A DNA stretch of 64,000 bases from Flaveria trinervia (Eukaryota > Streptophyta > Magnoliopsida > Asterales > Asteraceae). Every line of letters starts with the position of its first letter. The stretch's first letter is position 1. The notes beneath the pieces were generated by a model. It did no database searches, was not told the DNA's origin, and worked only from the letters and a program-made list of their open reading frames with translations. The position numbers were made by a program, and so were the translations under genes. Shown here piece by piece: positions 23,741-34,997 of the stretch. The stretch spans positions 45,554,445 to 45,618,444 of the forward strand of contig CM046457.1 of NCBI GenBank assembly GCA_025506515.1. The letters are read 5' to 3'.

Positions 23741-24908
23741 ATGACCTAGGAATTGTACTTCTCTTATCCAAAAGTCACACATTTGAGAATTTAGCATACA
23801 GCTGTTCACTTTTCAACAGTTCCAAGATCATTCGTAAGTGCTCTTCATGCTCGTCCTTGGTCCTAGAGTATATCAGTATATCATCGATGAACACAATGAC
23901 AAACTGATCCAGATAAGGTTTGCACACGCGGTTCATGAGGTCCATGAACACAGCAGGTGCATTAGTCAACCCAAAAGGCATGACCAAGAACTCATAATGA
24001 CCATAACGAGTACGAAATGCAGTCTTGGGAATGTCTTCTTCTCGAACTCTGAGTTGATGATAACCAGATCTCAAGTCAATCTTCGAGTAATAGCTTGATC
24101 CTTGAAGCTGATCGAATAAGTCGTCGATACGAGGTAAAGGGTATCGGTTCTTGACTGTTACTTGTTTAACTCTCTATAATCGTTGCACATCCGGAATGTG
24201 CCATCCTTCTTCTTAACAAAGAGAACAAGAGCTCCCCAAGGTGATGTACTAGGTCGAATAAAGCCCTTATCCAAAAGCTCCTGAAGTTGTGACGACAACT
24301 CCTGTAGTTCGTTCGGTGCTAATCGATAAGGTGCCCTAGCAATCGGAGCTGCGCCGGAAGTCAACTCAATGTGGAATTCCACTTGGTGGTGAGGTGGTAA
24401 TCCAGGTAGATCCTCTGGGAACACCTCTGGAAAGTCGCGTACTACGGGAATATCCTCCATTCTCTTTTCTTCCTTTTGCTTATCGGTTACAAGTGCTAGG
24501 ATAGCCACACAACCCTTTTGTAACAACTTTTGAGCTTTCATATATGAGATGATGCCTATCACAGCACCACTCCTATCACCTTTGACGGTAAGAATTTGAT
24601 CACCAACCGGGATCCGTATGATCTTCTCGTGACATATGACTTCCGCTTGCTTGCTAGAGAGCCAATCCATGCCTATCACAACATCAAAACTCCCCAGCGT
24701 AACGGGCATGAGATCTATAGCGAAAGTATGACCAGCAAGTTCTATCTTATAATCTTTAAGGACATGCGTTACATGGATTTGTTTACCGTCGGCTAATTCC
24801 ACAGTGTATTTAGATTCTAAAGCAGAGGGTATATCACTTAAAAGACTACAGAACTTTAAGGACACAAAACTCCTATCGGCTCCAGTATCAAATAGTACCG
24901 TAGCAAAA
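23741..24908 (-). pseudogene. Protease and reverse transcriptase of G1
   Basis: The aspartic protease active site DTGA is encoded at 24889-24878, followed by the family context VIGMDWLSSKQAEVICHEK. The RT N-terminus reads IPVVRDFPEVFPEDLPGLPP and GFIRPSTSPWGALVLFVKKK (24865-24158 is one open frame). The palm follows with GYHQLRVREEDIPKTAFRT, EFLVMPFGLTNAPAVF and FIDD (about 23890-23880). One frame break lies near 24160-24080 and another near 23775. The catalytic residues are all present. Confidence 0.9.
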
Positions 24909-26346
24909 CAACCATTAACAGGGAATCTACCAGTAACAGTTGTGGATCATTTAGAGCCTCACCTGAGCCATGACGAAGGCTCTCCCCTTGGCTCCATCTT
25001 TATTGCCACCATTTCCAGTGCCATTTCCACCATTGTTGTTATTATTACCATTGTTGTTGTTGTTACCATGGTGTTGGTGTTGTTGTTGTGTGTTGTTGTT
25101 GTTGCCATTTCCGTTCCTCCTTAGTTGTGCAGTTTCGCTTGTAATGCCCTTCTTTCCCACATTCAAAACAACCCTTGGGAGTTTTAAGGTTGTTGTGGCC
25201 TCCTCATCAATTCACCACGACAATCCTTAGCAGCGTGTCCAATTTTTCCACAACGTTGGCACTTGAAGCTATCACACCTTCCCACATGATGGTAATTACA
25301 CCGAGTACACTTCGGGTGTCTCCCACCATAACCACTGGGTCCTTGATTATTTCCAAGCGTCTGGTTGGAGTTACGGTTATTGTCAAACCTCCGTTGCTAC
25401 TGAACCGGCTGTTGCTATTGCTGAGATTGAGGTTGACCACTGGAAGATGATGATGCTTTGGTGTTGTTGGCATTGTCCCACTTTCTTTTGTTGTCGGGCA
25501 CGCTTGCCACAGCGCCCCGTTTAGGTAGACGTCCTTGCTCCACGGCTTGGTCAGTTAGCTTGTGATAGTTGGATGGCTTGCTGAATTGTGGCTGGGTTGG
25601 AAGCAGTTACCATACTTTGGATTTCAGGTACCAATCCCCGTATGTAATGCTCTATCCTTTTATGCACCTCATTCACCATTCCGGGCACAAGTTGCTAATT
25701 CATGGGTTCTGGTGGTTGTAAGCCTCAATTTCCGAGCCCTGCATTTTCAGTTGCCAGAACTCCATTTCTAACTTCTGTACTTCGCTGCAAGGACAGTACT
25801 CCTCGGTCATCATTGCTTTGAACTCATCCCATGGAAGTCCATTCGCCATCGCTTGTCCAAGCATCTGGACTTCCGCGTTCCACCAAGACAAAGCAGCACC
25901 TTCCAAAGTCCCGGTGGCATACTTTACTTGATCCTGGTGGACAGTTACATTTGGAGAAAACGGACTCAGTCTTCTCTAACCAGCGTACAAGCCCTACAGC
26001 GCCCTCTGTACCGCTGTAGGTGTGTGGTTTACAGTCCATGAAGGACTTTATGTACACACTGGTGGTCCTGTTTTAACACAACACACATTAATCAGACATC
26101 CCCTACAATTATAAAGGATATCAGATTTGTCTTTCTGTCATTGTTTACCTGCTGGCTGACCCGCGTGGGCAGCAGCCACCGCCGCCTGAACATGCTCATT
26201 AATTAGAGCAGCCAATTCTACAGGAGTCATGTTAATAGCACCACCACCCTGTTCTCCGGTGCCTCGTCCACGTCCGCGTCCACGACCACGTCCACCACGA
26301 CCACGTCCACGTCCACGACCACGTCCACGTCCACGGCGTCCATTCT
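24909..26346 (-). pseudogene. gag of G1 with Arg-Gly tract and three zinc-knuckle-like motifs
   Basis: N-terminal RGRGRG tract (26345-26265), then MTPVELAALINEHVQAAVAA. The capsid domain has CKPHTYSGTEGAVGLVRWLEK (about 26035-25975), GAALSWWNAEVQMLGQAM and TEEYCPCSEVQKLEMEFW. Three metal-binding motifs lie at about 25310-25130 (CTRCNYHHVGRC, CQRCGKIGHAAKDC, CFECGKKGHYKRNC), each in a slightly shifted frame. An Asn-rich linker (NNNNNGNNNNNGG, about 25090-24990) leads to the protease. No in-frame AUG precedes the RG tract because a stop lies four codons upstream, so either an indel or an intron hides the start. A GT...AG stretch (gtaaac near 26149 to aacag near 26072) could be an intron. Confidence 0.8.
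26265..26345 (-). repeat. CGTGGA minisatellite encoding the RG tract in G1 gag
   Basis: Tandem CGTGGACGTGGACGTGGTCG-type hexamers on the minus strand encode alternating Arg-Gly. RG tracts commonly bind RNA, which fits a nucleocapsid protein. The other frames give artefactual VDVDVV strings. Confidence 0.75.
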
Positions 26347-26612
26347 TTTCACTTTACATTCACAAATACAATAATGAGTAACATCAAACATATTTAACTC
26401 ATTGAAGCATAGTAAACAGTAAACAAAAGAAATAACGATCATCACAACCACAACATTCATAACAAAAATAATAACCAAAGTAAATAAATTGCAATGAGTC
26501 ATAATGTATTTAGCAATGTCAAAATTGAAGTTTGTCGTTCGTGTGGGGAAACAACCCTTCCCACATAGGTTTCAAAAAGAAAACACTACGTAGTCTAAGT
26601 CATACAAAGAAG

Positions 26613-27310
26613 TCAGTCGACAACATCTGACCCATCACTATCATCCTCCATCTCCTCCAGTTCCTCCTCCTCCTGTCCCTCCTCGGGATCCTCCTCATCT
26701 TCAGGGTCTGCTGTAGGAGCAGGAGCTATAGCAATCTGAGTGCCTCTAGCTGGGCCTCTAAAATGGCAATCCTATTATCGGCTACGGCGTCCCGCTGTTC
26801 ACGAGCAGTCACGCGTCCTTGGAGTGCCATAACACCATCTTGCATATGGTGACAACCGTTCAGGGTCTTCCCGTGTTGTTCCTCGAGTTCATCCAATGGT
26901 GTCTCAGGTTGTACACCTCTTGCTGTAGTGTGCAGACATCACCCGTGAGCCGCCTTACTCGATGCTGTTCTGTATCCAGTGCAGCCATTAGTGCAGCAAT
27001 CAGTTGCTCGTTGGACTGCGCCGTTCGTGGGAGTGAAGGCATGGGTGATTGGCATGTTTCTAGTCCTTGGCTTTAGGACAGGTACGCGCTCCCTAAACAT
27101 GATATGGTCAACAAATCTAGGATAAGAACGCCAGTCTCGCGGAGGGTCACGCTTCATCAATGCAAATGGTTGATCTCAGTCAATTTCCTCTCGGGGATAA
27201 GCCAGTCGGGGCCAATCGAATCCATCATTAGGTACAGGTGCGGGAGGTGGGGATTAAGATCGTGTAGGTGATTCGGGTCGTTTACCTGGAGCTCTCGAAG
27301 ACGATGCCAT
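26613..27310 (-). pseudogene. Upstream ORF of G1 between PBS and gag, unknown function
   Basis: Begins MASSSRAPGKRPESPTRS (ATG at 27310). It continues over frame breaks through RDWRSYPRFVDHIMF and a heptad-like stretch LTGDVCTLQQEVYNLRHH (about 26960-26900), then a second helical stretch. It ends in an acidic tail (MEDDSDGSDVVD) and a stop at 26615-26613. About 230 codons. It lies in the leader after the primer-binding site and before the gag RG tract. It might be a first exon or N-terminal part of gag, or a separate small ORF; nothing conserved lets me name it. Confidence 0.5.
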
Positions 27311-27433
27311 GTTGCAGAGAGTGTGACATGTATGCCAATGAGTATGCAGTAGATGAGAATAAGGCACAGGTAACTAATTAACTGTGTGCGGTTATAGTCT
27401 AGTGTGTATGCAACCTAGTTCCCTATAACCAAT

Positions 27434-27446
27434 GGCTCTGATACCA
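27434..27446 (-). other. Primer-binding site of G1
   Basis: The minus strand reads TGGTATCAGAGCC, matching initiator methionine tRNA, 3 nt from the 5' LTR end. Confidence 0.93.
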
Positions 27447-27449
27447 ATC

Positions 27450-30176
27450 TGTCACACCCTCAAAATCCACTTGCGGAGTTTTACCGCGAGGCGTGTGAAC
27501 AAACCAGGATCACAGTCAATAGTTACCCAGAACGACTCTATATGCCACAATTTAAACAAAATCAACCAAAATACAAACTTTAAACAATGCGGAAGCGTTT
27601 TGAAAACAACCCAAGGCAATGAAAGTATAACTATGGCAAAAAGGTGCCAACCCAAACGAGTAAACCATAATTATTAAAATACTAAAATGTCTTGAAGATC
27701 GTGTCTTAGAATGCAGTGAACCATGCAGTGCTCCTATGGCAAGCAAGCTAATGACCTGAGAATAGCATACTAAAAATGTCAACACAATGGTTGGTGAGTT
27801 CAAGAGATATTCAAACATAAACAGTTATAATAGCGATATAAAAGTAGTGCATTGTAACAGATAGCTAGTCCGTTAATAGTAAATATTATTTCACAGTGAT
27901 TTCGCAATTGAAGCTGACTGTGTTACGTTGTTGCCTCCTGCCACGACTTAACAGGTCGTGACAATGTTCATAGGACAAATTGCACCGGTTGACCTCGAGT
28001 CACACAGGTGGGGCTCGTCAGACCCAGTAGTACTACCCAAATTTCCCCGCTATTCAATATTAACAATTCGAAAGTGTGAGGACTTTTCCATGATATCAAC
28101 ACTATATAATATTATACACAACTTGAATATATAAAGCGTTTGTGATTTTCCAGCATGCTATCTCCCCCAAAAGAGATTAATAAAGAGGGCATGAACTCAC
28201 CTGATATGCGTATAGATAACGGGATTGACTTCGCAAACAGAATAGACAGACAACCTTCAGAGGTTACCTAGATCATATAAGTGCATGAGTACGTGTAATC
28301 AAAGAACATGTGAAACCCTAAGTACACTACAACCAAGGACTCAAGATTTCAAACAAAATAGACATGTTTGACCTAGTTGACCGTTTGACACGTTGGTGAC
28401 TTTATGTGTTGTAAACCATTCAAGTAATCATACACATGTATCATACATTGTTATCATTCAAACAGATCATACGTATGCTATATCATCTAGGTGTAACACT
28501 TAGATCATCATACAACCAAGTATCATACAGGTCATGCGAATCTAGAACATTAACATATCACTAGTTATAACACAACTAACATGTCACACAAAGATCAACC
28601 ATTCACCACATGCCATGTGAAGCCACTCACGACTTCACATCCTAAACCCTGCCAATCCTACTAAGTAGGGGCCTCAGATTCGCACGCATGTATGATGATC
28701 ATAACTATATTCATTATCAATATGCTTTGCATTCAATAACATTCCAACAATCAATTACCAGTCCCAAACATGATGTCCTACTACTAAACCACATCTAAAT
28801 CATACATGATCATAAGTGTCTAAATATCATTCATGATTATCCCAACATCACATACAACCAAATTATCATATTCTACCATATTAGAATTCATCCATGATCA
28901 TACTAACATGCTCCTAACATCCCAAATATGTTCAAACTACCATCTTTCACATTTTACATAAATAAAGTTTCCCTTTTAGGAAAGCACATCCCAAAATCTA
29001 TCAAATACCCAATATACTCATGGATTCATCAATAACATACCAATTCAAACTCATATCATCATCTAAGCATGATTAACAATATTCAAACATCATAACTCAT
29101 CAATTCATATCCTAAAAAGTTACTATCTTTAGTAATGTATGAACTATAACATGTGTTCTTGAATTTCCAATGATCACAACAACAATCTAACATCTAATTA
29201 TCACCATGAACACATCCATAACATCATATCATCCATAGTTCAACATTACATGCAAATAAAGTTACTATTATTAGTAACCTATGAACACCAATTCCAATCC
29301 ACCAATTTCTTGCAAAATCAATGTATCCTAACATCCATACAACCTATTAATCATCATACATTCATCAAACAATCATCAAATTCACATAATCAAGCCATTT
29401 TCGAATTAGGGTTTGCATAAAACCAAAGTTCATGATCAATCCACTAAAAACATATAATTCTTGCATAATCGACGTTAACTAACATGTATACAATCTAACT
29501 AACATACTAACATCATCAAACAACATCCAATTCGACCTCATGAGGGTCAATTTCGCACCCAAGGTTCGGCCCTAATGAACCATTCAGAAAAACATGAAAA
29601 ATCTAACCTTTAAACGTGTGTTAACTTGCAATTGATGATTCCAACGTCTTCTAAACCTTGAAATCGAACCAATGTCGTGTTTCTTTGCTTGATCTTGGTC
29701 GAATTCGAAGATGGAGAGGGAGAGGGGTGAAGTCGCGGCCGCTTTTGGGTGAGGATTAGGGTTTGGGTTGTTTTGTTTAATTTTAATTTACATATTTACC
29801 CTTTTAACCCTTGTAATTTGTATTTTATAAAAACTAAGCTTTAAACTCTTTGTAAAGTGTTTTTAACTTCATAATATAAGATATAAACTTATGAAAATCA
29901 TTATATATCTTATCTTTATAAAAACACAAGACATACGAATAAATAGGCACGTTTCCGCGTTACACGATTAATTTTCTAATTAACCTTTTAAAAATGTGTA
30001 AACACATAAACATAACCCAATACTCAAATAATCAATTAGATTCACATCAGACTAACCTTATCCATTATTATTAGGTCACCAACGTTAAACGACAACTAGT
30101 GTGTGCTCACGACACGTATATACAAGATTTAACGGAACTAACGGAGTTTGGTAACGGAAATTTACCGGATGTCACA
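27450..30176 (-). repeat. 5' LTR of G1
   Basis: 2,727 bp, TGTCACACCC...GGATGTCACA, followed by the target duplication atttt. It is the uninterrupted copy of the other G1 LTR and therefore shows the empty site of copia B at about 28980. Confidence 0.94.
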
Positions 30177-30977
30177 ATTTTATCTAACTATGAACACATA
30201 TTGCAATTAATAACATAGCATGATTAGAATTGAATTTTAAATAAAATAACAATTGATTATATAAATGTCATGTGATTTTCCTAAATATTAAACACAAGAA
30301 ACGGGCTATAAAATACTCACTTGATAGATGTAAGTGATTTTACTACTAGAATGCAAAAATAGACACCATAAGTTTCCTTTTGAACTAATCTAAGGAATTA
30401 TATCTAAGTTAGAATGTTAATGTGATTTAAAGACTAGATATTAATTAGGGTATTAATTGAGATTTGAGGTTTTGACAACTAGTTTAAATTATATTGATTT
30501 GTATTATATAACTTGATGAAATAAATTTATAATTAATAATAAGTGAACTAAATTAATTATATATAATTAAAATATTTAATATATAATAAAAACTGAATAA
30601 ATAGAGTTTGAAAATTAAATTATAATAATTAAATATTTAATCATTCAATAACTTTGGTCAAGAATAATAAATTTGAAAATTAATTATTTAATCAAATTAT
30701 ATTTGTAATATATATTGATTTAAAATAATTATATATATTGATTTAAGACAGTTTTTATGAAGTTTAAAACTGATAAATAAACTTTATAAAACTTTTATAA
30801 TAATTAAACCTTTAAAATTAAAGATAATATGAATCTATAATTTTTAGAAATTTTAGAAATTAAAATAGTAATTTTTGAAATAATATTAATTAATATATAT
30901 TTGTACATTATTATATTAATATTATAGTATCTTTTTGTAATATCAAATTAGCTTTTAAAAATATATTAAAAAGAAAT

Positions 30978-31016
30978 GGGGGTGGGGATGAGGGGTGGGG
31001 ATGGGGGGTGGGGGGC
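30978..31016 (+). other. G-rich block with quadruplex potential
   Basis: Six or more runs of four to six G separated by 1-4 bases (GGGGGTGGGGATGAGGGG onward), set in an otherwise AT-rich region. It fits the pattern for intramolecular G-quadruplexes on the plus strand. Confidence 0.6.
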
Positions 31017-32684
31017 GAATCCTGGTTTGCTTGGAAGTGTTAAACACGTTGACCAGTGGACTAAAGGCTTCAAATCTGTTTTGACTCTGATCAAAATAAG
31101 TTTAACCAATAATTACAACCCGTCCTCGAATTCGCATAAAACCTTGTTTTGATAGATCCAAATTAAATTTCAAATAGATTATTTAGTGATATTGGCTATG
31201 GGGCTTTAATTCCCACGAGTGTGTATATGTGTGTGTGCGCATGCACGTTGAGTTATCTGATTTGGAATCAAATTGATTATTGAATGAAAAAAGGACTAAC
31301 ACCATAGAAACGAGATTGATTTGAGATGTTGATGATGATGATAACCGAATTGTTGGTTTATGAAGCTTCCTGATAAACAATCGTCCTCAAACAATTATGG
31401 ATTACAATGCTCATAATATGATGAACACTCGATTGCAGGTTGCTGTAAAACTGGTGAGCGAAGCGATGAGTGTGCATTTGATAGGTGAAATTGAGAGTTT
31501 CGAGAGTTAAAAAGGGATTAAATAGAGTGTTTCCCTAGGTTATATAAGCTTGATTTTTAGCTCCTTCATAATAGACTAGTTATGGTTTTGAATCAGGTGT
31601 TTAATTCAATTATGAATGATACGCATGTTGTTTGACTCAACTGATGAGTTGTTTATGATTGTAATGATCATAGAGTCATTGCAAGTCAATGATTTTGAAT
31701 AATAATCGAGTTCAAACAATTTATAAACTGAAACGAGCTTTCGTTTCAAGTTTGAATATGATGAAATAGTGGAGTAATTGAATTGATGAGGGTTAGGGGT
31801 TCGAATCTCATATGCGAGGGTCTTGGGACGGTCAAATTTATTAATTCAAATGAATTATGGGATTTTTGGCATTGTTTGAGCTCTACCGGAGCTTGACAAG
31901 ATATACGAGGTCTAGTGGGGGGTAAAAGGATTTTGAACAATATTAAGAATTTGGTCCCTATGATTTTCATGTTTAATTTATGTTAAAGCATATTGAATTT
32001 AGTTTTAGAAATTGTATTATTAACCGAAACTTTATAAAACCTTATTTTTAATAATTTAAACAAATTATTAATTGTTTACAAAACTTTATAATTTGAATGA
32101 ATGATAAAATTAATGAAAGTGAACATATTAATTTTCAAAACGATTATATAATAAAAGTTTATTGTTTAACTGACCTAAACGGGTATAGGTTTACAATACA
32201 AAGGTCAAATTTTACATGCACTTGATCGGGAGATAGATTTTTAGATCGAGCTTTTACTTGAAGCTCAGCCATCACTGAAGTATCATATGGTCTTGCTCTA
32301 TAAAAAATAAAGATCTTATGTGACATCTTGAAGACCTCCTTAATAAAGGCTTCATAAGATAAAGCATTTTACCTTGGGATGCTATAATATTAGTTGTAAA
32401 GAAGAAAGATGAATTATGCTAATGTTTATAGATTATTAAGAGCTGAATTAGCTCACGATAAAGAATAAGGGGATGTTTGTTTATATCTGACTGGGCTGAC
32501 CCGGCTCACTCGGTCAGTGGGTCAGCCTGTTTGATACAAAAGTGGTGCCAGCTGACCGGGTCATTACTTCTGACCCAAAACTAAAAAAATCAATTACTAA
32601 CCCAAACCAGCCCCCATTTGCACACCACCAACACCCAAATCCACCTCCCTTGCGCGAGTTCCCATCACCACCTCTCCCTGCACG

Positions 32685-32890
32685 ACCGGAGAACCCAAAT
32701 TGACCACCTCTCCCTACGCGACCGGAGAACCCAAATCGACCACCTCTCCCTGCACTACCGGAGAACCCAAATCGACCACCTCTCCCTGCGCGATCGGAGA
32801 ACCCAAATTGAGCACCTCCCATTGCGTGACTTCCCCTGCGCGACCGATCGGAGAACCCAAATCGAGCACCTCCCCCTACGCGAGCGCAAC
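32685..32890. repeat. 36-bp minisatellite, GC-rich
   Basis: Imperfect copies of a 36-bp unit built on CGGAGAACCCAAATCGACCA and a CTCTCCCTGCGCG tail, about four to five units. Because 36 is a multiple of 3, both strands stay open and give repetitive ORFs (Gly/Phe-rich on minus, His/Arg-rich on plus). I treat these as by-products of the repeat. Confidence 0.7.
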
Positions 32891-33247
32891 CCGAGCACCT
32901 CCCATTTGGACAAATCGAGCACCTCCCGACCTGCGCGAGCCCTAACTGAGCACCTCCCAACCTGCGCGAGCCTCCCGAGCACCTAACCGAGATTTAACCA
33001 AGCGCCTCCCGAGCGCCTCCCGAGCATCTTCCTATGGTGGCATGCTTATTCAAATCCCAGCATTGATTGCCTCCTAGGTTGCCTGACTGCTTTGGTTCTT
33101 GGTTAGTTATGTCAAATTTATTCTGTGATGGTCTGATTTTTTGTATTTGGCTGTAAACTATAAGTAATCATAAAGTTTCAAAACCTTTATCTCAACTACA
33201 ATAGAGTTTTAAATTTTTTTGTTGAATTGATCGGATTGCTTGATTGT

Positions 33248-34644
33248 TGTAACACCAGGTTATTTATAAAAGTTAAGAAAAGAAGAATAAAGTGAAGGAA
33301 AAGAAAGAAAGGAAATAAAGCCCAACTAGAGGGACCAATTGTGTCAAAAATGACAAAATGTTTGAAAAGTGGGTGTAAAAGGTGATGGCCGCCCATGTTG
33401 TCTGCCTACACTCACATCATTCGGTTGTTTTGTTAGAGAAAGAAAATAGCAGAAAGCTCTCGGGTTTTAAAGAAGAACAAGAGCAGAAAAGTTTGAATTC
33501 AAGGTAAGAATTTGTGTGTTTATGGTGTTCTTAACTGGTTTTATCCCCGGTTGTATGCTTATGTGTGTTTGTGTGTGTGCGGGTGTGTGTTTTGGTGGGT
33601 TTCTAGGTGTTTCAACTTAATTTGCACACGGGTTTGAAGAAATCTTACCAAAAGAGCTGCAAAGGTGAGTTCTAAAACCCCTTTTTTACATGTTTTAACT
33701 ATTTTGGGGTTGGAAATGCATGTATGAGTATTTTTATTTGGTTGGGTTTTATACCCGTATGTATGTATGTGTGTATGTTGCGGATGGGGTTCGATTTTGG
33801 GCTATGTTTGGGTTTTATGATGTTATGGTTGTGCTTCTATGGCTTAAAATGTAAGATTTAAGCTTAGAACATGATAAGTGATGTTTGGGGACTAAAATCT
33901 GATGTTAAATGCGAATGAGGCTGCTCATGAGCCCAAACAGGGCTCATGCGCCTAAAATGTCCATGCGCCTGGATGGTCATGGGACTAAAGTCAGTGCGAT
34001 TTTGGCTAACTCATAAGGGTTCATACACACAGTAAGAGTTTAGTCTTGGTGATTGCTCCAATAACGTGCGATTTCCTAATTACTGTGTGTTATACAGCGT
34101 GCGATCTTGGCGAACCCATAAGAGTTCACACACACAGGGGGAGTCTGTCCTAGTGACCACTCCATACGTGCGATATGTGTGATATGTGTGATATATGCGA
34201 ACGTGCGAAATGTACTAAACTAATGATGATGAAGATATAATTATTACCTTGATGTATGTACGATGTGTGATCACATGCGATAGTAAAGAAAATGTTTTAA
34301 CAAATGGAAGGTAATGCAATGTCTTTATAAAACTAGAACTCACTTAGAAACGCTGACTTTTTATGCATTTTCCAGTTGGCAGGTGAGCATTGCTAAGGAT
34401 GGCACGAGGCAGCTACTTGGCATTTTTGGATGACATCCATTTGATAGAAATATGATGTTTTTATGATGTAATGCAAATAATGATGTTTTATAACCAATCA
34501 ACAATGTATTATTTTGCAAAAGTGATTATAATGAAATGGATGTTTAAATGTTTACGCTGCAATGATTTCTTTAAGTTAATGAAAATATATGTTTTATGTG
34601 CGATAATTGACCAGCTGTGAGTGTCCCGGGAACGGGGCCTTACA
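33248..34644 (+). repeat. 5' LTR of gypsy E
   Basis: 1,397 bp with short inverted ends TGTAA/TTACA. Compared with the 3' LTR it lacks about 1.1 kb that corresponds to roughly 62503-63628. It includes a short gtgcgatatgtgtgatatgt repeat near 34166. Confidence 0.9.
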
Positions 34645-34647
34645 AGT

Positions 34648-34660
34648 TGGTATCAGAGCC
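34648..34660 (+). other. Primer-binding site of gypsy E
   Basis: TGGTATCAGAGCC, initiator methionine tRNA type, 3 nt after the 5' LTR. Confidence 0.93.
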
Positions 34661-34997
34661 AAAGTTTAAGTGAAATGGGTAAATTTTCAAAATCACCTTA
34701 ACTTAAACCGAAAATGGGACGGAAAGGGAAGGGATGCCATTCTGAGTAGCTGCGTGCCATCAGGTATTTTCTTAATGTTAACCGACATTATGTGCGCATG
34801 TTATGTGGTTTATGTGTTGTTTGTAGATTTAGATACTGTGTGTAGTTAGGATAGGTAATGCTTGGGGTATGAAGAGTAAAGTAAGTGGCTAATCATAACT
34901 GGCCACTGTAATTAGGGACTTACTATACTTGACATAAACTGAGCTGTTTCCTTGAACGACCGTGTTGGTGTTTGAATCTTATAGTGTGTGTTAGAGG

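Larger units (their letters stand above)
6414..30176 (-). mobile_element. Gypsy chromovirus G1 (with copia B nested in its 3' LTR)
   Basis: Minus-strand Ty3/gypsy element with long LTRs (5' LTR 27450-30176; 3' LTR 6414-7933 plus 20242-21435) starting TGTCACACCC and ending GGATGTCACA on the plus strand. The 5-bp target duplication atttt lies at 6409-6413 and 30177-30181. The internal region carries a PBS, an upstream ORF, gag with zinc knuckles, protease, RT, RNase H, integrase and a chromodomain-like C-terminus. LTR length and chromodomain suggest the Tekay/Del chromovirus lineage (inference). The element was complete when copia B inserted into its 3' LTR. Confidence 0.92.
30177..33247. other. 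Intergenic DNA between G1 and E
   Basis: Very AT-rich to about 30960, then a G-rich block at 30978-31016, then mixed sequence without a coding signature. A tRNA B-box-like ggttcgaatc lies at 31798-31807. A gggatgtttgttt start near 32471 resembles the ends of some plant DNA transposons, but I found no matching inverted end. A GC-rich 36-bp minisatellite lies at about 32685-32890. No gene supported. Confidence 0.6.

Noticed and set aside
24804..25450. Plus-strand ORFs rich in Leu/Val over the G1 gag
   Set aside because: Antisense of the Asn/Gln-rich linker and knuckles; the minus strand carries the recognisable motifs.
26227..26502. ORF with VDVDVVVDVDVV
   Set aside because: Out-of-frame reading of the hexamer repeat that encodes the Arg-Gly tract of gag.
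30177..30960. Origin or matrix-attachment region from extreme AT content
   Set aside because: AT richness alone is common in plant intergenic DNA; no specific motif pattern supports a call.
32514..32986. Gly/Phe-rich ORF on minus and His/Arg-rich ORF on plus
   Set aside because: The 36-bp repeat length keeps all frames open; no start context, homology or conserved domain.
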